Assembly: GCA_018677115.1 (NCBI GenBank)
Contig: JAHHOC010000290.1
Location: 1 to 5,604 of the forward strand
Direction of reading: 5' to 3'
Origin: Arenicella sp.
GTDB taxonomy: Bacteria > Pseudomonadota > Gammaproteobacteria > Arenicellales > Arenicellaceae
DNA length: 5,604 bases
The position numbers and the translations under genes are program-made. Positions 1 through 5,604 of this stretch are shown here, piece by piece. Under the pieces are notes generated by a model. It was not told the DNA's origin. It saw only the letters and a list, made by a program, of their open reading frames with translations, and did not search any database. Positions within the stretch are counted from its first letter, which is position 1; each line of letters begins with the position of its first letter.

Positions 1-1874
1 GGCGTAGCGACTCCGTGACGCAAAGCCTGACGCGTAGCGTTGTACAACTCCATTAGCAACTGGCCCTTCCAGGCGTTCCATACCTTTGGACTGGTGCCGC
101 GGATATCGGCATGAGTCAGGATGTACAGGTGATCGAGATGTTCGGGGTCACCAACTATCTCGGCAAATGCCTGAATCACCGCTGGGTCAGAAATGTCGCG
201 GCGCTGGGAAAAATGCGACATGATCAAGTGATTCAAGACCAACCAGCCGACCAGTTTGGCGTCGTACTCGCTGAGGCCGTGCTGAATACAAAAATCGTAG
301 GCATCTACTTCACCGAGCACTGAATGGTCGCCGCCGCGACCTTTGGCGATATCGTGAAACAGGGCGGCAAGAAACAATCTTTCTGGTTTATATAATGATT
401 CCAGCAACTGGCTGGCCAGCGGGTATTCATCCGGATCTTCACGCAGGCGGACAAGATTCTGGATGACCATCAAAGTATGTCCGTCGACAGTGTATACATG
501 AAACAAATCATGCTGCATCTGTCCTACAATAGAACCAAATACCGGCAGGTAAGCTCCAAGTACACTATAAGCGTTCATGCGCGCCAGCACATTGGCCAGG
601 CCGGTGCCATCATGCTCAAATAACTGCAGGAACAGTTCATGGCACTTTGCGTCGGAGCGAAATTCATTGTTAATCTGATCCAGGTTGCTGCGGATTGCGC
701 GGGTGGTATCCGGATGAATGTCGGTAATCTGGTGCCGCTGCATTAAAACGAATAGCTTCAGAATCGCGCGCGGTTTCTTGTGGAACAGGTTGGCCTTACG
801 CTGCTGAATCATTTTATTCTTTAATACAAAATCGGCATCAATGTTTTTGGCCACCGCTATTGCGAACCGGGAGCTGTTGGACACCCGATAATGCGACAGC
901 AATATTTCATTCAGATATGTAATTAGTTTTGCAGTACGGTAGAACCGCTTCATCAATTGCTCAACAGCGAGGTGTGCGTTGGTATCGACGTAGCCAAAGT
1001 CGGTTGCCATCTGGCGCTGGCTGTCAAACAGCAAGCGGTCTTCGCGCCGCTTGTTGATCAGGTGCAGGCTGGCACGCATTTTCCACAGCACGTTGCGCGC
1101 ACGGATTAGAACCCGGTATTCATCATCCTTGATGTAACCCTGCTCGTTCATTTCACGGAAAGAGCGGGTTCCGTAATGCCGATTGTAGACCCACAGAACC
1201 GTCTGCAGATCGCGTAGGCCGCCCGGACTTTCCTTTATATTCGGTTCCAGGGAGTAGGCGGTATCGCGTAGTTGCTCGTGGCGTTTTTCCTGTTCCTGAA
1301 ATTTCGCCTGAAAAAATTTGTCGCGTGGCCATAAGCGACTATTACGCACCTTGTCATCGAGCGCTTCGAACAATGATTTATCACCGGCCAGGTGCCTTGC
1401 CTCCAGCAAATTGGTCATCACAGTTATGTCGGCCCGCGCTTCCTTGAGACAATCCTTGATGGAACGAACGCTATGACCAATTTCCAGCCCGATGTCCCAC
1501 AGAAAGCGCAAGAAAACTTCCACACATCCTTGCGCCTCGTGGTAACTGTCGCCACGGAGCAAAATCAACAGGTCAACATCGGAGTAGGGGTGTAGCTCAC
1601 TCCGTCCATAGCCTCCCACCGCAATCAGCTCGATTTCAAGGTTGTCGGGTAATTCTTCGGTGTGCTGCAGCCAGGCCTGGATGACAAGCTCATCAACCAT
1701 CCAGGTGTATTTCTCAATCAACTCAGCAGCTGAGACACCCTCATTTTGATGTTCATGTATTTGCTGTAGAGCGTTGTTAATGGTTTTTTTGTAGAGCGGT
1801 ATCGGTGGTTCACCGGATTCCAGCGCGGCCTTGAAAGCAGCCGGATTCAGAAGTTTGCTCTTGGCGAAATGCAT
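1..1874 (-). CDS. glnD: Bifunctional PII uridylyltransferase / uridylyl-removing enzyme GlnD (N-terminal 624 codons, runs off the left edge)
   Basis: GlnD adds UMP to the PII signal protein when glutamine is low and removes it when glutamine is high, so it is the cytoplasmic sensor feeding nitrogen control. Reading the minus strand from ATG 1874-1872 gives one uninterrupted frame to the window edge. The nucleotidyltransferase domain holds GGYGRSELHPYSDVDLLIL at residues 87-105, with the metal-binding pair D99/D101; E. coli has Gly where this protein has Ser92. SPGGLRDLQTVLWV follows at 216-229. The HD domain shows H459, H466, the H507-D508 pair and KGRGGDHS at 511-518, so both the transferase and hydrolase centres look intact. 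The family is about 890 residues, so roughly 265 residues, including the C-terminal ACT domains, lie outside. An in-frame TAG shortly upstream rules out a longer start. No clear Shine-Dalgarno sequence precedes the ATG. It lies 57 bases downstream of map in the same direction and is probably co-transcribed with it, as in E. coli. Confidence 0.97.
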   Translation of the reverse strand, partial: MHFAKSKLLNPAAFKAALESGEPPIPLYKKTINNALQQIHEHQNEGVSAAELIEKYTWMVDELVIQAWLQHTEELPDNLEIELIAVGGYGRSELHPYSDVDLLILLRGDSYHEAQGCVEVFLRFLWDIGLEIGHSVRSIKDCLKEARADITVMTNLLEARHLAGDKSLFEALDDKVRNSRLWPRDKFFQAKFQEQEKRHEQLRDTAYSLEPNIKESPGGLRDLQTVLWVYNRHYGTRSFREMNEQGYIKDDEYRVLIRARNVLWKMRASLHLINKRREDRLLFDSQRQMATDFGYVDTNAHLAVEQLMKRFYRTAKLITYLNEILLSHYRVSNSSRFAIAVAKNIDADFVLKNKMIQQRKANLFHKKPRAILKLFVLMQRHQITDIHPDTTRAIRSNLDQINNEFRSDAKCHELFLQLFEHDGTGLANVLARMNAYSVLGAYLPVFGSIVGQMQHDLFHVYTVDGHTLMVIQNLVRLREDPDEYPLASQLLESLYKPERLFLAALFHDIAKGRGGDHSVLGEVDAYDFCIQHGLSEYDAKLVGWLVLNHLIMSHFSQRRDISDPAVIQAFAEIVGDPEHLDHLYILTHADIRGTSPKVWNAWKGQLLMELYNATRQALRHGVAT

Positions 1875-1885
1875 GAACTGATTCT

Positions 1886-1911
1886 AGCGTACGTTTATAG
1901 TTCAGTACGCT
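1886..1911 (-). repeat. 7-bp perfect inverted repeat between map and glnD
   Basis: AGCGTAC (1886-1892) and its exact complement GTACGCT (1905-1911) flank a 12-base spacer. In the map-glnD transcript this could fold into a hairpin ending 11 bases before the glnD ATG, in the place where a Shine-Dalgarno sequence would normally sit. No run of U follows it, so it does not look like an intrinsic terminator. It might tune glnD translation or stabilise the transcript end of map; either role is inference from position. Confidence 0.45.
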
Positions 1912-1931
1912 GTTTATTTGATTGCCGGCAG

Positions 1932-2702
1932 TCAGGGTAAAACTGCGTCAGCTGAATTAGTTAAAACTTCATAGGCATTATCGGTCACCAGAATGGTGTG
2001 CTCCCATTGTGCAGACAGGGAATGATCACGGGTCACCACGGTCCAGTTATCGGCCAGCAGGCGAGTCTCCTTTTTCCCCGCATTGACCATCGGCTCGATG
2101 GTAAAAGTCATGCCCGGCTCAAGTTCCATGCCAGTGTTTGGTTTTCCGTAGTGTAAAACCTGTGGTTCTTCATGGAATACTTTGCCGATGCCATGACCGC
2201 AGTACTCGCGCACCACAGAAAAGTTATTACTTTCAACGTGTTTCTGAATGGCATGTCCGATGTCTCCCAGCCGGACACCGGGTTTGACTGTTTCGATCCC
2301 GATCAGCATCGATTCCTTGGCCACCTCGCACAGTCGCTTGCCGAGAATGCTGGGTTTGCCGACAAAGAACATTCGGCTGTTGTCACCGTGGTAACCATCC
2401 TTGATCACGGTGATGTCAATATTAATGATGTCTCCTTTCTTTAACTTTTTGTCACCCGGAATACCATGGCAGATGACATGATTTACCGAGGTGCAGATAG
2501 ATTTGGGGAAACCGCGGTAATTCAGCGGTGCAGGAATTGCGGCCTGTTCATTTACAATATAGTCATGGCAAATTTTATCGAGTTCGCCGGTAGTAATGCC
2601 GGGCTGAACATGTTCTGCAATCATGTCCAGCACTTCACTCGCCAGCCGGCCGGCAACGCGCATTTTTTCGATTTCAGATTTGCTCTTGATGGTGACGGTC
2701 AT
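1932..2702 (-). CDS. map: Methionine aminopeptidase, type Ia
   Basis: This cytoplasmic metalloenzyme removes the initiator methionine from nascent proteins when the second residue is small. The 256-residue product has the usual type I length (about 264 in E. coli) and no N-terminal zinc-finger extension, which places it in type Ia. The five metal ligands of the pita-bread fold are visible: D96 in NIDITVIKDG, D107 in GDNSRMF, H170 in CGHGIGKVFHEEP, E203 in FTIEPMVNAGKK and E234 in WEHTILVTD. H79 in VICHGIP matches the substrate-binding histidine. The ATG at 2702 gives an N terminus (MTVTIKSKSEIEKMRVAGR) that aligns with E. coli Map from its start, although no good Shine-Dalgarno sequence precedes it. 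The gene diverges from rpsB and is followed by glnD, the standard gammaproteobacterial order, so map and glnD probably form an operon. Nothing in the protein is unusual. Confidence 0.99.
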   Translation of the reverse strand: MTVTIKSKSEIEKMRVAGRLASEVLDMIAEHVQPGITTGELDKICHDYIVNEQAAIPAPLNYRGFPKSICTSVNHVICHGIPGDKKLKKGDIINIDITVIKDGYHGDNSRMFFVGKPSILGKRLCEVAKESMLIGIETVKPGVRLGDIGHAIQKHVESNNFSVVREYCGHGIGKVFHEEPQVLHYGKPNTGMELEPGMTFTIEPMVNAGKKETRLLADNWTVVTRDHSLSAQWEHTILVTDNAYEVLTNSADAVLP

Positions 2703-2744
2703 GGATTAGTTCGAGATTGAGTTGCTGCGCGCTAAAGGCCGCGT

Positions 2745-2753
2745 ATTGTAGCA
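2745..2753 (-). promoter_or_regulatory. Extended -10 promoter for map-glnD
   Basis: On the minus strand the sequence TGC-TACAAT forms an extended -10 element (TG at 2753-2752, hexamer 2750-2745), with five of six bases matching TATAAT. The -35 position at 17-bp spacing (2773-2768) reads GCCGAA and is poor, which is tolerable for extended -10 promoters. The next bases, ACGCGGC (2744-2738), make a GC-rich discriminator, a feature linked to stringent and growth-rate control. A start near 2737 would give a leader of about 35 bases. Read by eye only. Confidence 0.5.
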
Positions 2754-2761
2754 AATTTTGC

Positions 2762-2775
2762 GCGCCCTTCGGCGC
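2762..2775. repeat. GC-rich 5-bp inverted repeat between the divergent promoters
   Basis: GCGCC (2762-2766) and GGCGC (2771-2775) flank a four-base loop, CTTC. The element lies upstream of the map -10 and upstream of the rpsB AT-rich element, so it is probably in neither transcript. It could be an operator half-site pair or chance GC-rich sequence; I have no match to a known regulator. Confidence 0.25.
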
Positions 2776-2787
2776 CATTGAAAGATT

Positions 2788-2835
2788 GATTTTTTTAACT
2801 AAAACGTTGTTGCATCGAGGGGCTTATGCTATAAA
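2788..2835 (+). promoter_or_regulatory. rpsB-tsf promoter: UP-like element, -35 and extended -10
   Basis: Three elements are correctly spaced. The AT-rich tract at 2788-2804 contains a T run, a short gap and AAAA (2801-2804), close to the UP-element pattern TTTTnnnAAAA that binds the RNA polymerase alpha subunits. A -35 hexamer TTGTTG (2807-2812) is followed by exactly 17 bases and the -10 hexamer TATAAA (2830-2835). The -10 is extended by TG at 2827-2828. The bases just after it, CGCGCC (2836-2841), form a GC-rich discriminator. Extended -10 rpsB promoters with GC-rich discriminators are described for gammaproteobacteria, so this fits the family. Transcription would begin near 2842. Confidence 0.75.
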
Positions 2836-2842
2836 CGCGCCT

Positions 2843-2968
2843 CACACTAAATCATCCCTGTGTCGCGAAGGTTAACCGGGTGCTTTTTTTGTATCTAAGT
2901 GTTTGTTATAGAAACAAAAAAGGTTGGTTGGCCGGACACCTCGGATTTGTCTAAACCCATTAAAATTT
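2843..2968 (+). promoter_or_regulatory. Structured rpsB mRNA leader, candidate S2 autoregulatory region
   Basis: About 137 bases separate the predicted start from the rpsB ATG. An imperfect long hairpin can form: TTAACC (2872-2877) pairs with GGTTGG (2926-2931), and CTTTTTTTG (2883-2891) pairs with CAAAAAAGG (2915-2923), using G-U pairs. A second small hairpin pairs GACA (2935-2938) with TGTC (2948-2951), just upstream of the ribosome binding site. In E. coli and relatives S2 represses its own rpsB-tsf mRNA through a structured leader. Position, length and two-hairpin layout agree, but I did not match the published consensus base by base, so the function is inferred. Confidence 0.45.
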
Positions 2969-2972
2969 GGAG
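2969..2972 (+). promoter_or_regulatory. Ribosome binding site that fixes the rpsB start
   Basis: GGAG lies seven bases before ATG 2980. It supports that start over the in-frame GTG at 2899, which has no such site and would place 27 foreign residues before the conserved S2 N terminus. Confidence 0.85.
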
Positions 2973-2979
2973 TAACACC

Positions 2980-4128
2980 ATGTCAGACGTTTCCATGCGC
3001 CAGATGCTAGAAGCTGGCGTTCATTTCGGTCATCAGACCCGCTATTGGTCACCTAAAATGCGCCCCTTTATTTTTGGCGAGCGCAACAAAATTCACATCA
3101 TCAACCTGGAGCAGACATTGCCCATGTTCAACGATGCCCTGAATTATATCGGGCAGGTAGTTGGCAACGGTGGGCAAGTGTTGATGGTTGGCACTAAACG
3201 CTCTGCCAGCAAGTTGGTCAAGGAAGCCGCAGAGCGCGCAGGCACGCCGTATGTCAACCACCGGTGGTTGGGCGGCATGTTGACCAATTACAAAACCGTA
3301 AAAAATTCAATCAAACGCCTGAAAGAACTGGATACCCAGTTGGTCGAAGGCACAACTGCGCGCCTGAGCAAGAAAGAATCGCTCACACTGGAGAGAGAGC
3401 GGGTCAAACTGGAGCGTAGCCTGGGCGGAATCAAGAATATGCCGGGGCTACCCGACGCATTGTTCGTGATCGACGTGAAATCCGAATACATTGCGGTTTC
3501 CGAAGCAAACAAGCTGGGTATACCGGTAGTGGCAGTGGTAGATTCCAATTGTGAACCGGATGGCGTTGATTATGTGATACCTGGCAATGATGACGCGATA
3601 CGCGCTATCCGCCTGTATACCGAACAGGTCGCAGATACAATTATAAATGCCCGTCAGGCAGCTCAAATTGCCATGCCGGCTGCAGCCGAATCTGACGACG
3701 AGTACGTAGAGGTAGACAGCTCTACTGAGGAACCCGTTGCCAAGGCCATGCCGATGGCTGCGGCAGCAACAGAAACCCCGCCGGTGGTTGCACCCGAGGT
3801 TGCGGTGGAAGAGAATGCCGAAGCCGTCGCCGATGAGACTGAAGCTGATGCAGTGCAGCCTGACGTGGCCGAGGCGAAAGACACCGCGGCTGAAGACGCA
3901 GCCGCCAGCGAAGACCAGCAAGCCGTAGCTGCGGTTGATGATTTAACCGAAATCAACGGCATTGGCCCGGTGATCGCAGGCAAATTGACTGCGCAGGGTA
4001 TCACCAGTTTCAAGCAGATTGCCGATTTTACGCCCGAAGATGTCGCGCGCATCGACGGTGAGCTGAACTTCAAAGGCCGGATCGAGCGTGAAGACTGGAT
4101 CGCGCAGGCCAAGGCTAAGATCGCCTAG
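2980..4128 (+). CDS. rpsB: 30S ribosomal protein S2 with a C-terminal acidic linker and helix-hairpin-helix domain
   Basis: S2 is an essential protein of the small ribosomal subunit, on its solvent side near where S1 docks. The start at ATG 2980 gives the typical N terminus [20 protein letters not shown]. Residues 1 to about 228 form a complete S2 core: [20 protein letters not shown] at 21-40, VGTKRSA at 70-76, [10 protein letters not shown] at 94-103, [17 protein letters not shown] at 149-165 and [20 protein letters not shown] from 181. Bacterial S2 usually ends soon after this, near 240 residues. Here the frame continues to 382. Residues 230-319 are rich in Ala, Glu, Asp and Val, with about 24 acidic residues, two Lys and no Arg. 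Residues 320-382 form a helix-hairpin-helix domain with [12 protein letters not shown] at 325-336 and [15 protein letters not shown] at 364-378. No frameshift or stop suggests decay. The gene heads the rpsB-tsf-pyrH cluster and probably controls its own mRNA through the leader. The S2 identity is certain; the role of the tail is unknown. Confidence 0.99.
   Translation: MSDVSMRQMLEAGVHFGHQTRYWSPKMRPFIFGERNKIHIINLEQTLPMFNDALNYIGQVVGNGGQVLMVGTKRSASKLVKEAAERAGTPYVNHRWLGGMLTNYKTVKNSIKRLKELDTQLVEGTTARLSKKESLTLERERVKLERSLGGIKNMPGLPDALFVIDVKSEYIAVSEANKLGIPVVAVVDSNCEPDGVDYVIPGNDDAIRAIRLYTEQVADTIINARQAAQIAMPAAAESDDEYVEVDSSTEEPVAKAMPMAAAATETPPVVAPEVAVEENAEAVADETEADAVQPDVAEAKDTAAEDAAASEDQQAVAAVDDLTEINGIGPVIAGKLTAQGITSFKQIADFTPEDVARIDGELNFKGRIEREDWIAQAKAKIA
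3667..4125 (+). other. Non-canonical C-terminal extension of S2 (linker 3667-3936, HhH domain 3937-4125)
   Basis: This segment encodes the part of S2 beyond the normal protein end. The linker should be disordered and strongly negative. The last 63 residues begin [11 protein letters not shown] and contain the hhGhG hairpin of helix-hairpin-helix folds (G327, I328, G329), then [20 protein letters not shown] and the [15 protein letters not shown] signature. From memory, the same module ends several alphaproteobacterial L21 proteins and NuoE-type NADH dehydrogenase subunits, so it appears to be a portable tail. HhH domains often bind nucleic acid without sequence preference, but binding here is inference. 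Confidence 0.85.
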
Positions 4129-4137
4129 GCAGTTTTT
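4108..4137 (+). terminator. Attenuator-like hairpin across the rpsB stop codon
   Basis: GCC (4108-4110) pairs with GGC (4128-4130) and AGGC (4112-4115) with GCCT (4123-4126). One A-A mismatch separates the two helices and the loop has seven bases. The rpsB TAG (4126-4128) lies in the 3' arm, and TTTTT follows at 4133-4137. This is the shape of a weak intrinsic terminator. An attenuator-like element is known between rpsB and tsf in E. coli, so partial termination that lowers tsf relative to rpsB is plausible. Ribosomes reaching the stop codon would block the hairpin, so coupling to translation is possible. Confidence 0.5.
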
Positions 4138-4156
4138 AAACACAATTAATTATTAC

Positions 4157-4162
4157 AGGTGA
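4157..4162 (+). promoter_or_regulatory. Ribosome binding site of tsf
   Basis: AGGTGA ends four bases before ATG 4167, a good match to the anti-Shine-Dalgarno sequence at slightly short spacing. It confirms the tsf start. The overlapping ATG at 4162 is in another frame. Confidence 0.8.
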
Positions 4163-4166
4163 TGAT

Positions 4167-5042
4167 ATGGCAATTACTGCCGCATTAGTGAAAGAACTGC
4201 GCGAACGAACCGGCGCAGGCATGATGGAATGCAAGAAAATGCTGATTGAAACCGATGGCGATATTGAACTGGCCATTGAGGAACTGCGCAAACGTGGTGC
4301 AGCGCAGGCTGATAAAAAAGCCGGGCGTATCGCGGCAGAAGGAACTATTGTGACCCGGGTCGAAGGCAACACCGGTGTTGCTGTCGAAGTTAACAGCGAG
4401 ACTGATTTTGTGGCTAAGGACGAAAACTTCGTGGCCTTTGCCAATCAGGTTGCTGATGCCGTGCTGGCCAATTCGCCAGCAGACGTCGACGCATTGCTGG
4501 CCAGCCCGGTTGATGGTGGTGGTAGTGTGGAGGAAGCACGTCAGGCACTGATTGCCAAGATAGGAGAAAATATCAGCGTTCGCCGCTTTAAAACTTTGAC
4601 TGCGGCGGCTGGTGAAACCCTGGGAGCCTACCAGCATGGCAACAAGATCTCAGTTCTGGTTAAAGTTGCCGATGGCAATGAGGAATTGGCCAAGGATATT
4701 GCGATGCATGTTGCCGCCAGCAAGCCAGTCTGTGTCTCCACCGATCAGGTGCCCGCAGAACTGTTAGCAAAAGAGCGTGAAATTTTCACTGCGCAAGCCG
4801 CAGAGAGTGGTAAACCGGCTGAGATCATGGAGAAAATGGTTGACGGGCGCATTCGCAAATACCTTAATGAGGTTACCCTGCTGGGACAGGCTTTCGTAAA
4901 AGATCCCGACCAAACGGTGGAGAAATTACTGAATTCAGCCGGTGCGCAGGTCCAGGATTTTGTGCGCTATGAGGTAGGTGAAGGTATCGAAAAGAAACAA
5001 GACGACTTCGTCAGTGAGGTAATGGCGCAGGCCGGTCAGTGA
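4167..5042 (+). CDS. tsf: Translation elongation factor Ts
   Basis: EF-Ts is the cytoplasmic nucleotide exchange factor that releases GDP from EF-Tu so that it can reload with GTP and aminoacyl-tRNA. The product has 291 residues, against 283 in E. coli. The N-terminal UBA-like domain (about 1-55) carries [18 protein letters not shown], the first family signature. The core has the second signature, [12 protein letters not shown], at 77-88. D80 and F81 are the residues that wedge near the EF-Tu magnesium site in E. coli, and they have the same numbering here. [15 protein letters not shown] at 153-167 and [10 protein letters not shown] at 178-187 belong to the core. [20 protein letters not shown] at 213-232 matches the antiparallel coiled-coil region, and [13 protein letters not shown] is the conserved C-terminal segment. 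The small length excess lies around residues 100-123 (Ala/Asp/Gly-rich), a variable place in the family. It begins 38 bases after rpsB and is almost certainly co-transcribed with it, subject to the hairpin in between. Nothing needed for function is missing. Confidence 0.99.
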   Translation: MAITAALVKELRERTGAGMMECKKMLIETDGDIELAIEELRKRGAAQADKKAGRIAAEGTIVTRVEGNTGVAVEVNSETDFVAKDENFVAFANQVADAVLANSPADVDALLASPVDGGGSVEEARQALIAKIGENISVRRFKTLTAAAGETLGAYQHGNKISVLVKVADGNEELAKDIAMHVAASKPVCVSTDQVPAELLAKEREIFTAQAAESGKPAEIMEKMVDGRIRKYLNEVTLLGQAFVKDPDQTVEKLLNSAGAQVQDFVRYEVGEGIEKKQDDFVSEVMAQAGQ

Positions 5043-5054
5043 TTCACTCTGGCC
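5030..5054 (+). repeat. Hairpin across the tsf stop codon
   Basis: GGCCGG (5030-5035) pairs with CTGGCC (5049-5054), including one G-T pair. AGTG (5038-5041) pairs with CACT (5045-5048) across a three-base loop, and TC at 5036-5037 bulges out. The tsf TGA (5040-5042) lies at the top. No T run follows, so it is probably not a terminator. It could mark an RNA processing point or slow read-through into pyrH. The folding is by eye. Confidence 0.35.
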
Positions 5055-5111
5055 AGCAGATGAACTTCGAATGGCTTATATACCCTTTCAATTGAGGAAC
5101 TTACGCTCACG

Positions 5112-5604
5112 ATGAATGATTCGAGTACCGGATTCAGGCGAATATTGCTCAAGTTGAGCGGCGAAGCGCTGGCGGGTTCCAGCGGCGACCAGAAATTTGG
5201 TATCGATGCACAAACACTGAATAACGTTTGTAAGGAAATAGCCGCTGTAGTAGAAGCTGGCGTGCAAGTAGCAGTTGTCATTGGTGGAGGCAACTTTTTC
5301 CGTGGAATCAGTGCTTCTGAGTCAGGCATAGAACGGGCCACAGCCGATTATATTGGCATGCTGGCGACGGTTATGAACTCGCTGGCTGTGCAGCAGGGGC
5401 TCAAGCAAATTGGCGTTGAAGCAAGGGTACAGTCAGCAATACCTATATCACCGGTGTCAGAACCTTATGTCAGGTTACGGGCCCTTAAACACCTGAATCT
5501 GGGGCGCGTGGTTATCTTTGCTGCGGGCACTGGAAATCCGTATTTTACCACCGACACCGCCGCCAGCCTGCGGGCGGCTGAAATTAATGCGGATATTCTG
5601 GTGA
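5112..5604 (+). CDS. pyrH: UMP kinase (first 164 codons, runs off the right edge)
   Basis: UMP kinase phosphorylates UMP to UDP with ATP in pyrimidine nucleotide synthesis. The bacterial enzyme is a cytoplasmic hexamer of the amino acid kinase family, activated by GTP and inhibited by UTP. The visible frame has [11 protein letters not shown] at residues 10-20 (phosphate-binding Lys14), [11 protein letters not shown] at 55-65, [14 protein letters not shown] at 79-92, SAIPIS at 108-113 and the UMP-binding [19 protein letters not shown] at 137-155. The frame is open to the edge; about 75 residues of a roughly 240-residue protein are outside. ATG 5112 gives a short lead of nine residues before the conserved core, as in relatives. 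The best Shine-Dalgarno candidate, GAGGA at 5094-5098, is 13 bases away, longer than optimal, so initiation may be weak. It follows tsf by 69 bases, the usual order, and is probably read from the rpsB promoter; I found no convincing promoter of its own. Confidence 0.97.
   Translation, partial: MNDSSTGFRRILLKLSGEALAGSSGDQKFGIDAQTLNNVCKEIAAVVEAGVQVAVVIGGGNFFRGISASESGIERATADYIGMLATVMNSLAVQQGLKQIGVEARVQSAIPISPVSEPYVRLRALKHLNLGRVVIFAAGTGNPYFTTDTAASLRAAEINADILV

Noticed and set aside
111..1595. Short plus-strand frames at 111-323 and 1392-1595.
   Set aside because: Both are antisense to the clearly coding, uninterrupted glnD frame.
1895..1927. Possible glnD promoter on the minus strand with TATAAA as -10.
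   Set aside because: The matching -35 position (ATCAAA) agrees at only three of six bases, and co-transcription from map explains the gene. It is mentioned as an open possibility in the hairpin finding only.
1923..1930. TGCCGGCA palindrome just after the map stop codon.
   Set aside because: It is eight bases with no loop and no T run, and such palindromes are common by chance.
2172..2720. Plus-strand open frames of 84 and 90 codons antisense to map.
   Set aside because: They lie wholly or almost wholly over the intact map gene, with no recognisable protein features; they are shadows.
2899..2979. In-frame GTG that would extend S2 by 27 residues upstream.
   Set aside because: It has no Shine-Dalgarno sequence, lies within the predicted leader hairpin, and its residues are unlike S2. 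ATG 2980 has GGAG at good spacing and the conserved [10 protein letters not shown] start.
3448..4112. Long open frames of 149 and 157 codons on the minus strand inside rpsB.
   Set aside because: They are antisense shadows of biased codons in rpsB and its low-complexity linker. They overlap each other, have no recognisable domain, and their translations are Ser/Ala-rich or Cys/His/Gly-rich in a way expected from reading the complement.
5054..5082. Possible pyrH promoter with TATATA at 5077-5082.
   Set aside because: The -35 position at 17-bp spacing reads CAGCAG and there is no TG extension in the right place, so the AT-rich hexamer alone is not enough.
1..5604. Mobile elements, CRISPR arrays, tRNA or rRNA genes, prophage or defence genes.
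   Set aside because: Almost all of the window is assigned to five conserved genes with short gaps. No direct repeats, transposase motifs or structured RNA genes were seen.

Overview
The window shows a conserved housekeeping neighbourhood of a proteobacterium, most likely a gammaproteobacterium. Two transcription units diverge from a 277-base intergenic region. On the minus strand lies map (methionine aminopeptidase), followed by glnD (PII uridylyltransferase), which runs off the left edge. On the plus strand lie rpsB (ribosomal protein S2), tsf (elongation factor Ts) and pyrH (UMP kinase), which runs off the right edge. The same order and divergence occur in Escherichia coli and relatives, and the proteins resemble their E. 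coli counterparts closely as recalled from memory. Base composition is moderate and even. I see no mobile element, tRNA, rRNA or CRISPR array, and no sign of recent transfer.

Layout. 1-1874 minus: glnD, 624 N-terminal codons with the nucleotidyltransferase and HD domains; the ACT domains lie outside. 1875-1931: short gap with a perfect 7-bp inverted repeat. 1932-2702 minus: complete map. 2703-2979: divergent control region with an extended -10 promoter for map, an UP-element/extended -10 promoter for rpsB and a structured rpsB leader. 2980-4128 plus: rpsB. 4108-4137: attenuator-like hairpin over the rpsB stop codon. 4167-5042 plus: complete tsf. 5030-5054: hairpin over the tsf stop codon. 5112-5604 plus: first 164 codons of pyrH.

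The plus-strand genes serve translation (S2, EF-Ts) and pyrimidine nucleotide supply (UMP kinase). Map trims the initiator methionine of new proteins, and GlnD reports nitrogen status to PII. Both promoters have GC-rich discriminators, as expected for growth-rate or stringent control.

The outstanding feature is rpsB itself. It encodes a 382-residue S2, about 140 residues longer than the usual 240 or so. After a normal S2 core come a roughly 90-residue Ala/Glu/Asp-rich linker and a C-terminal helix-hairpin-helix domain. I know the same type of tail from some alphaproteobacterial L21 and NuoE proteins. The rest of the window is conventional, so this tail, together with the leader and stop-codon hairpins, is what deserves follow-up.
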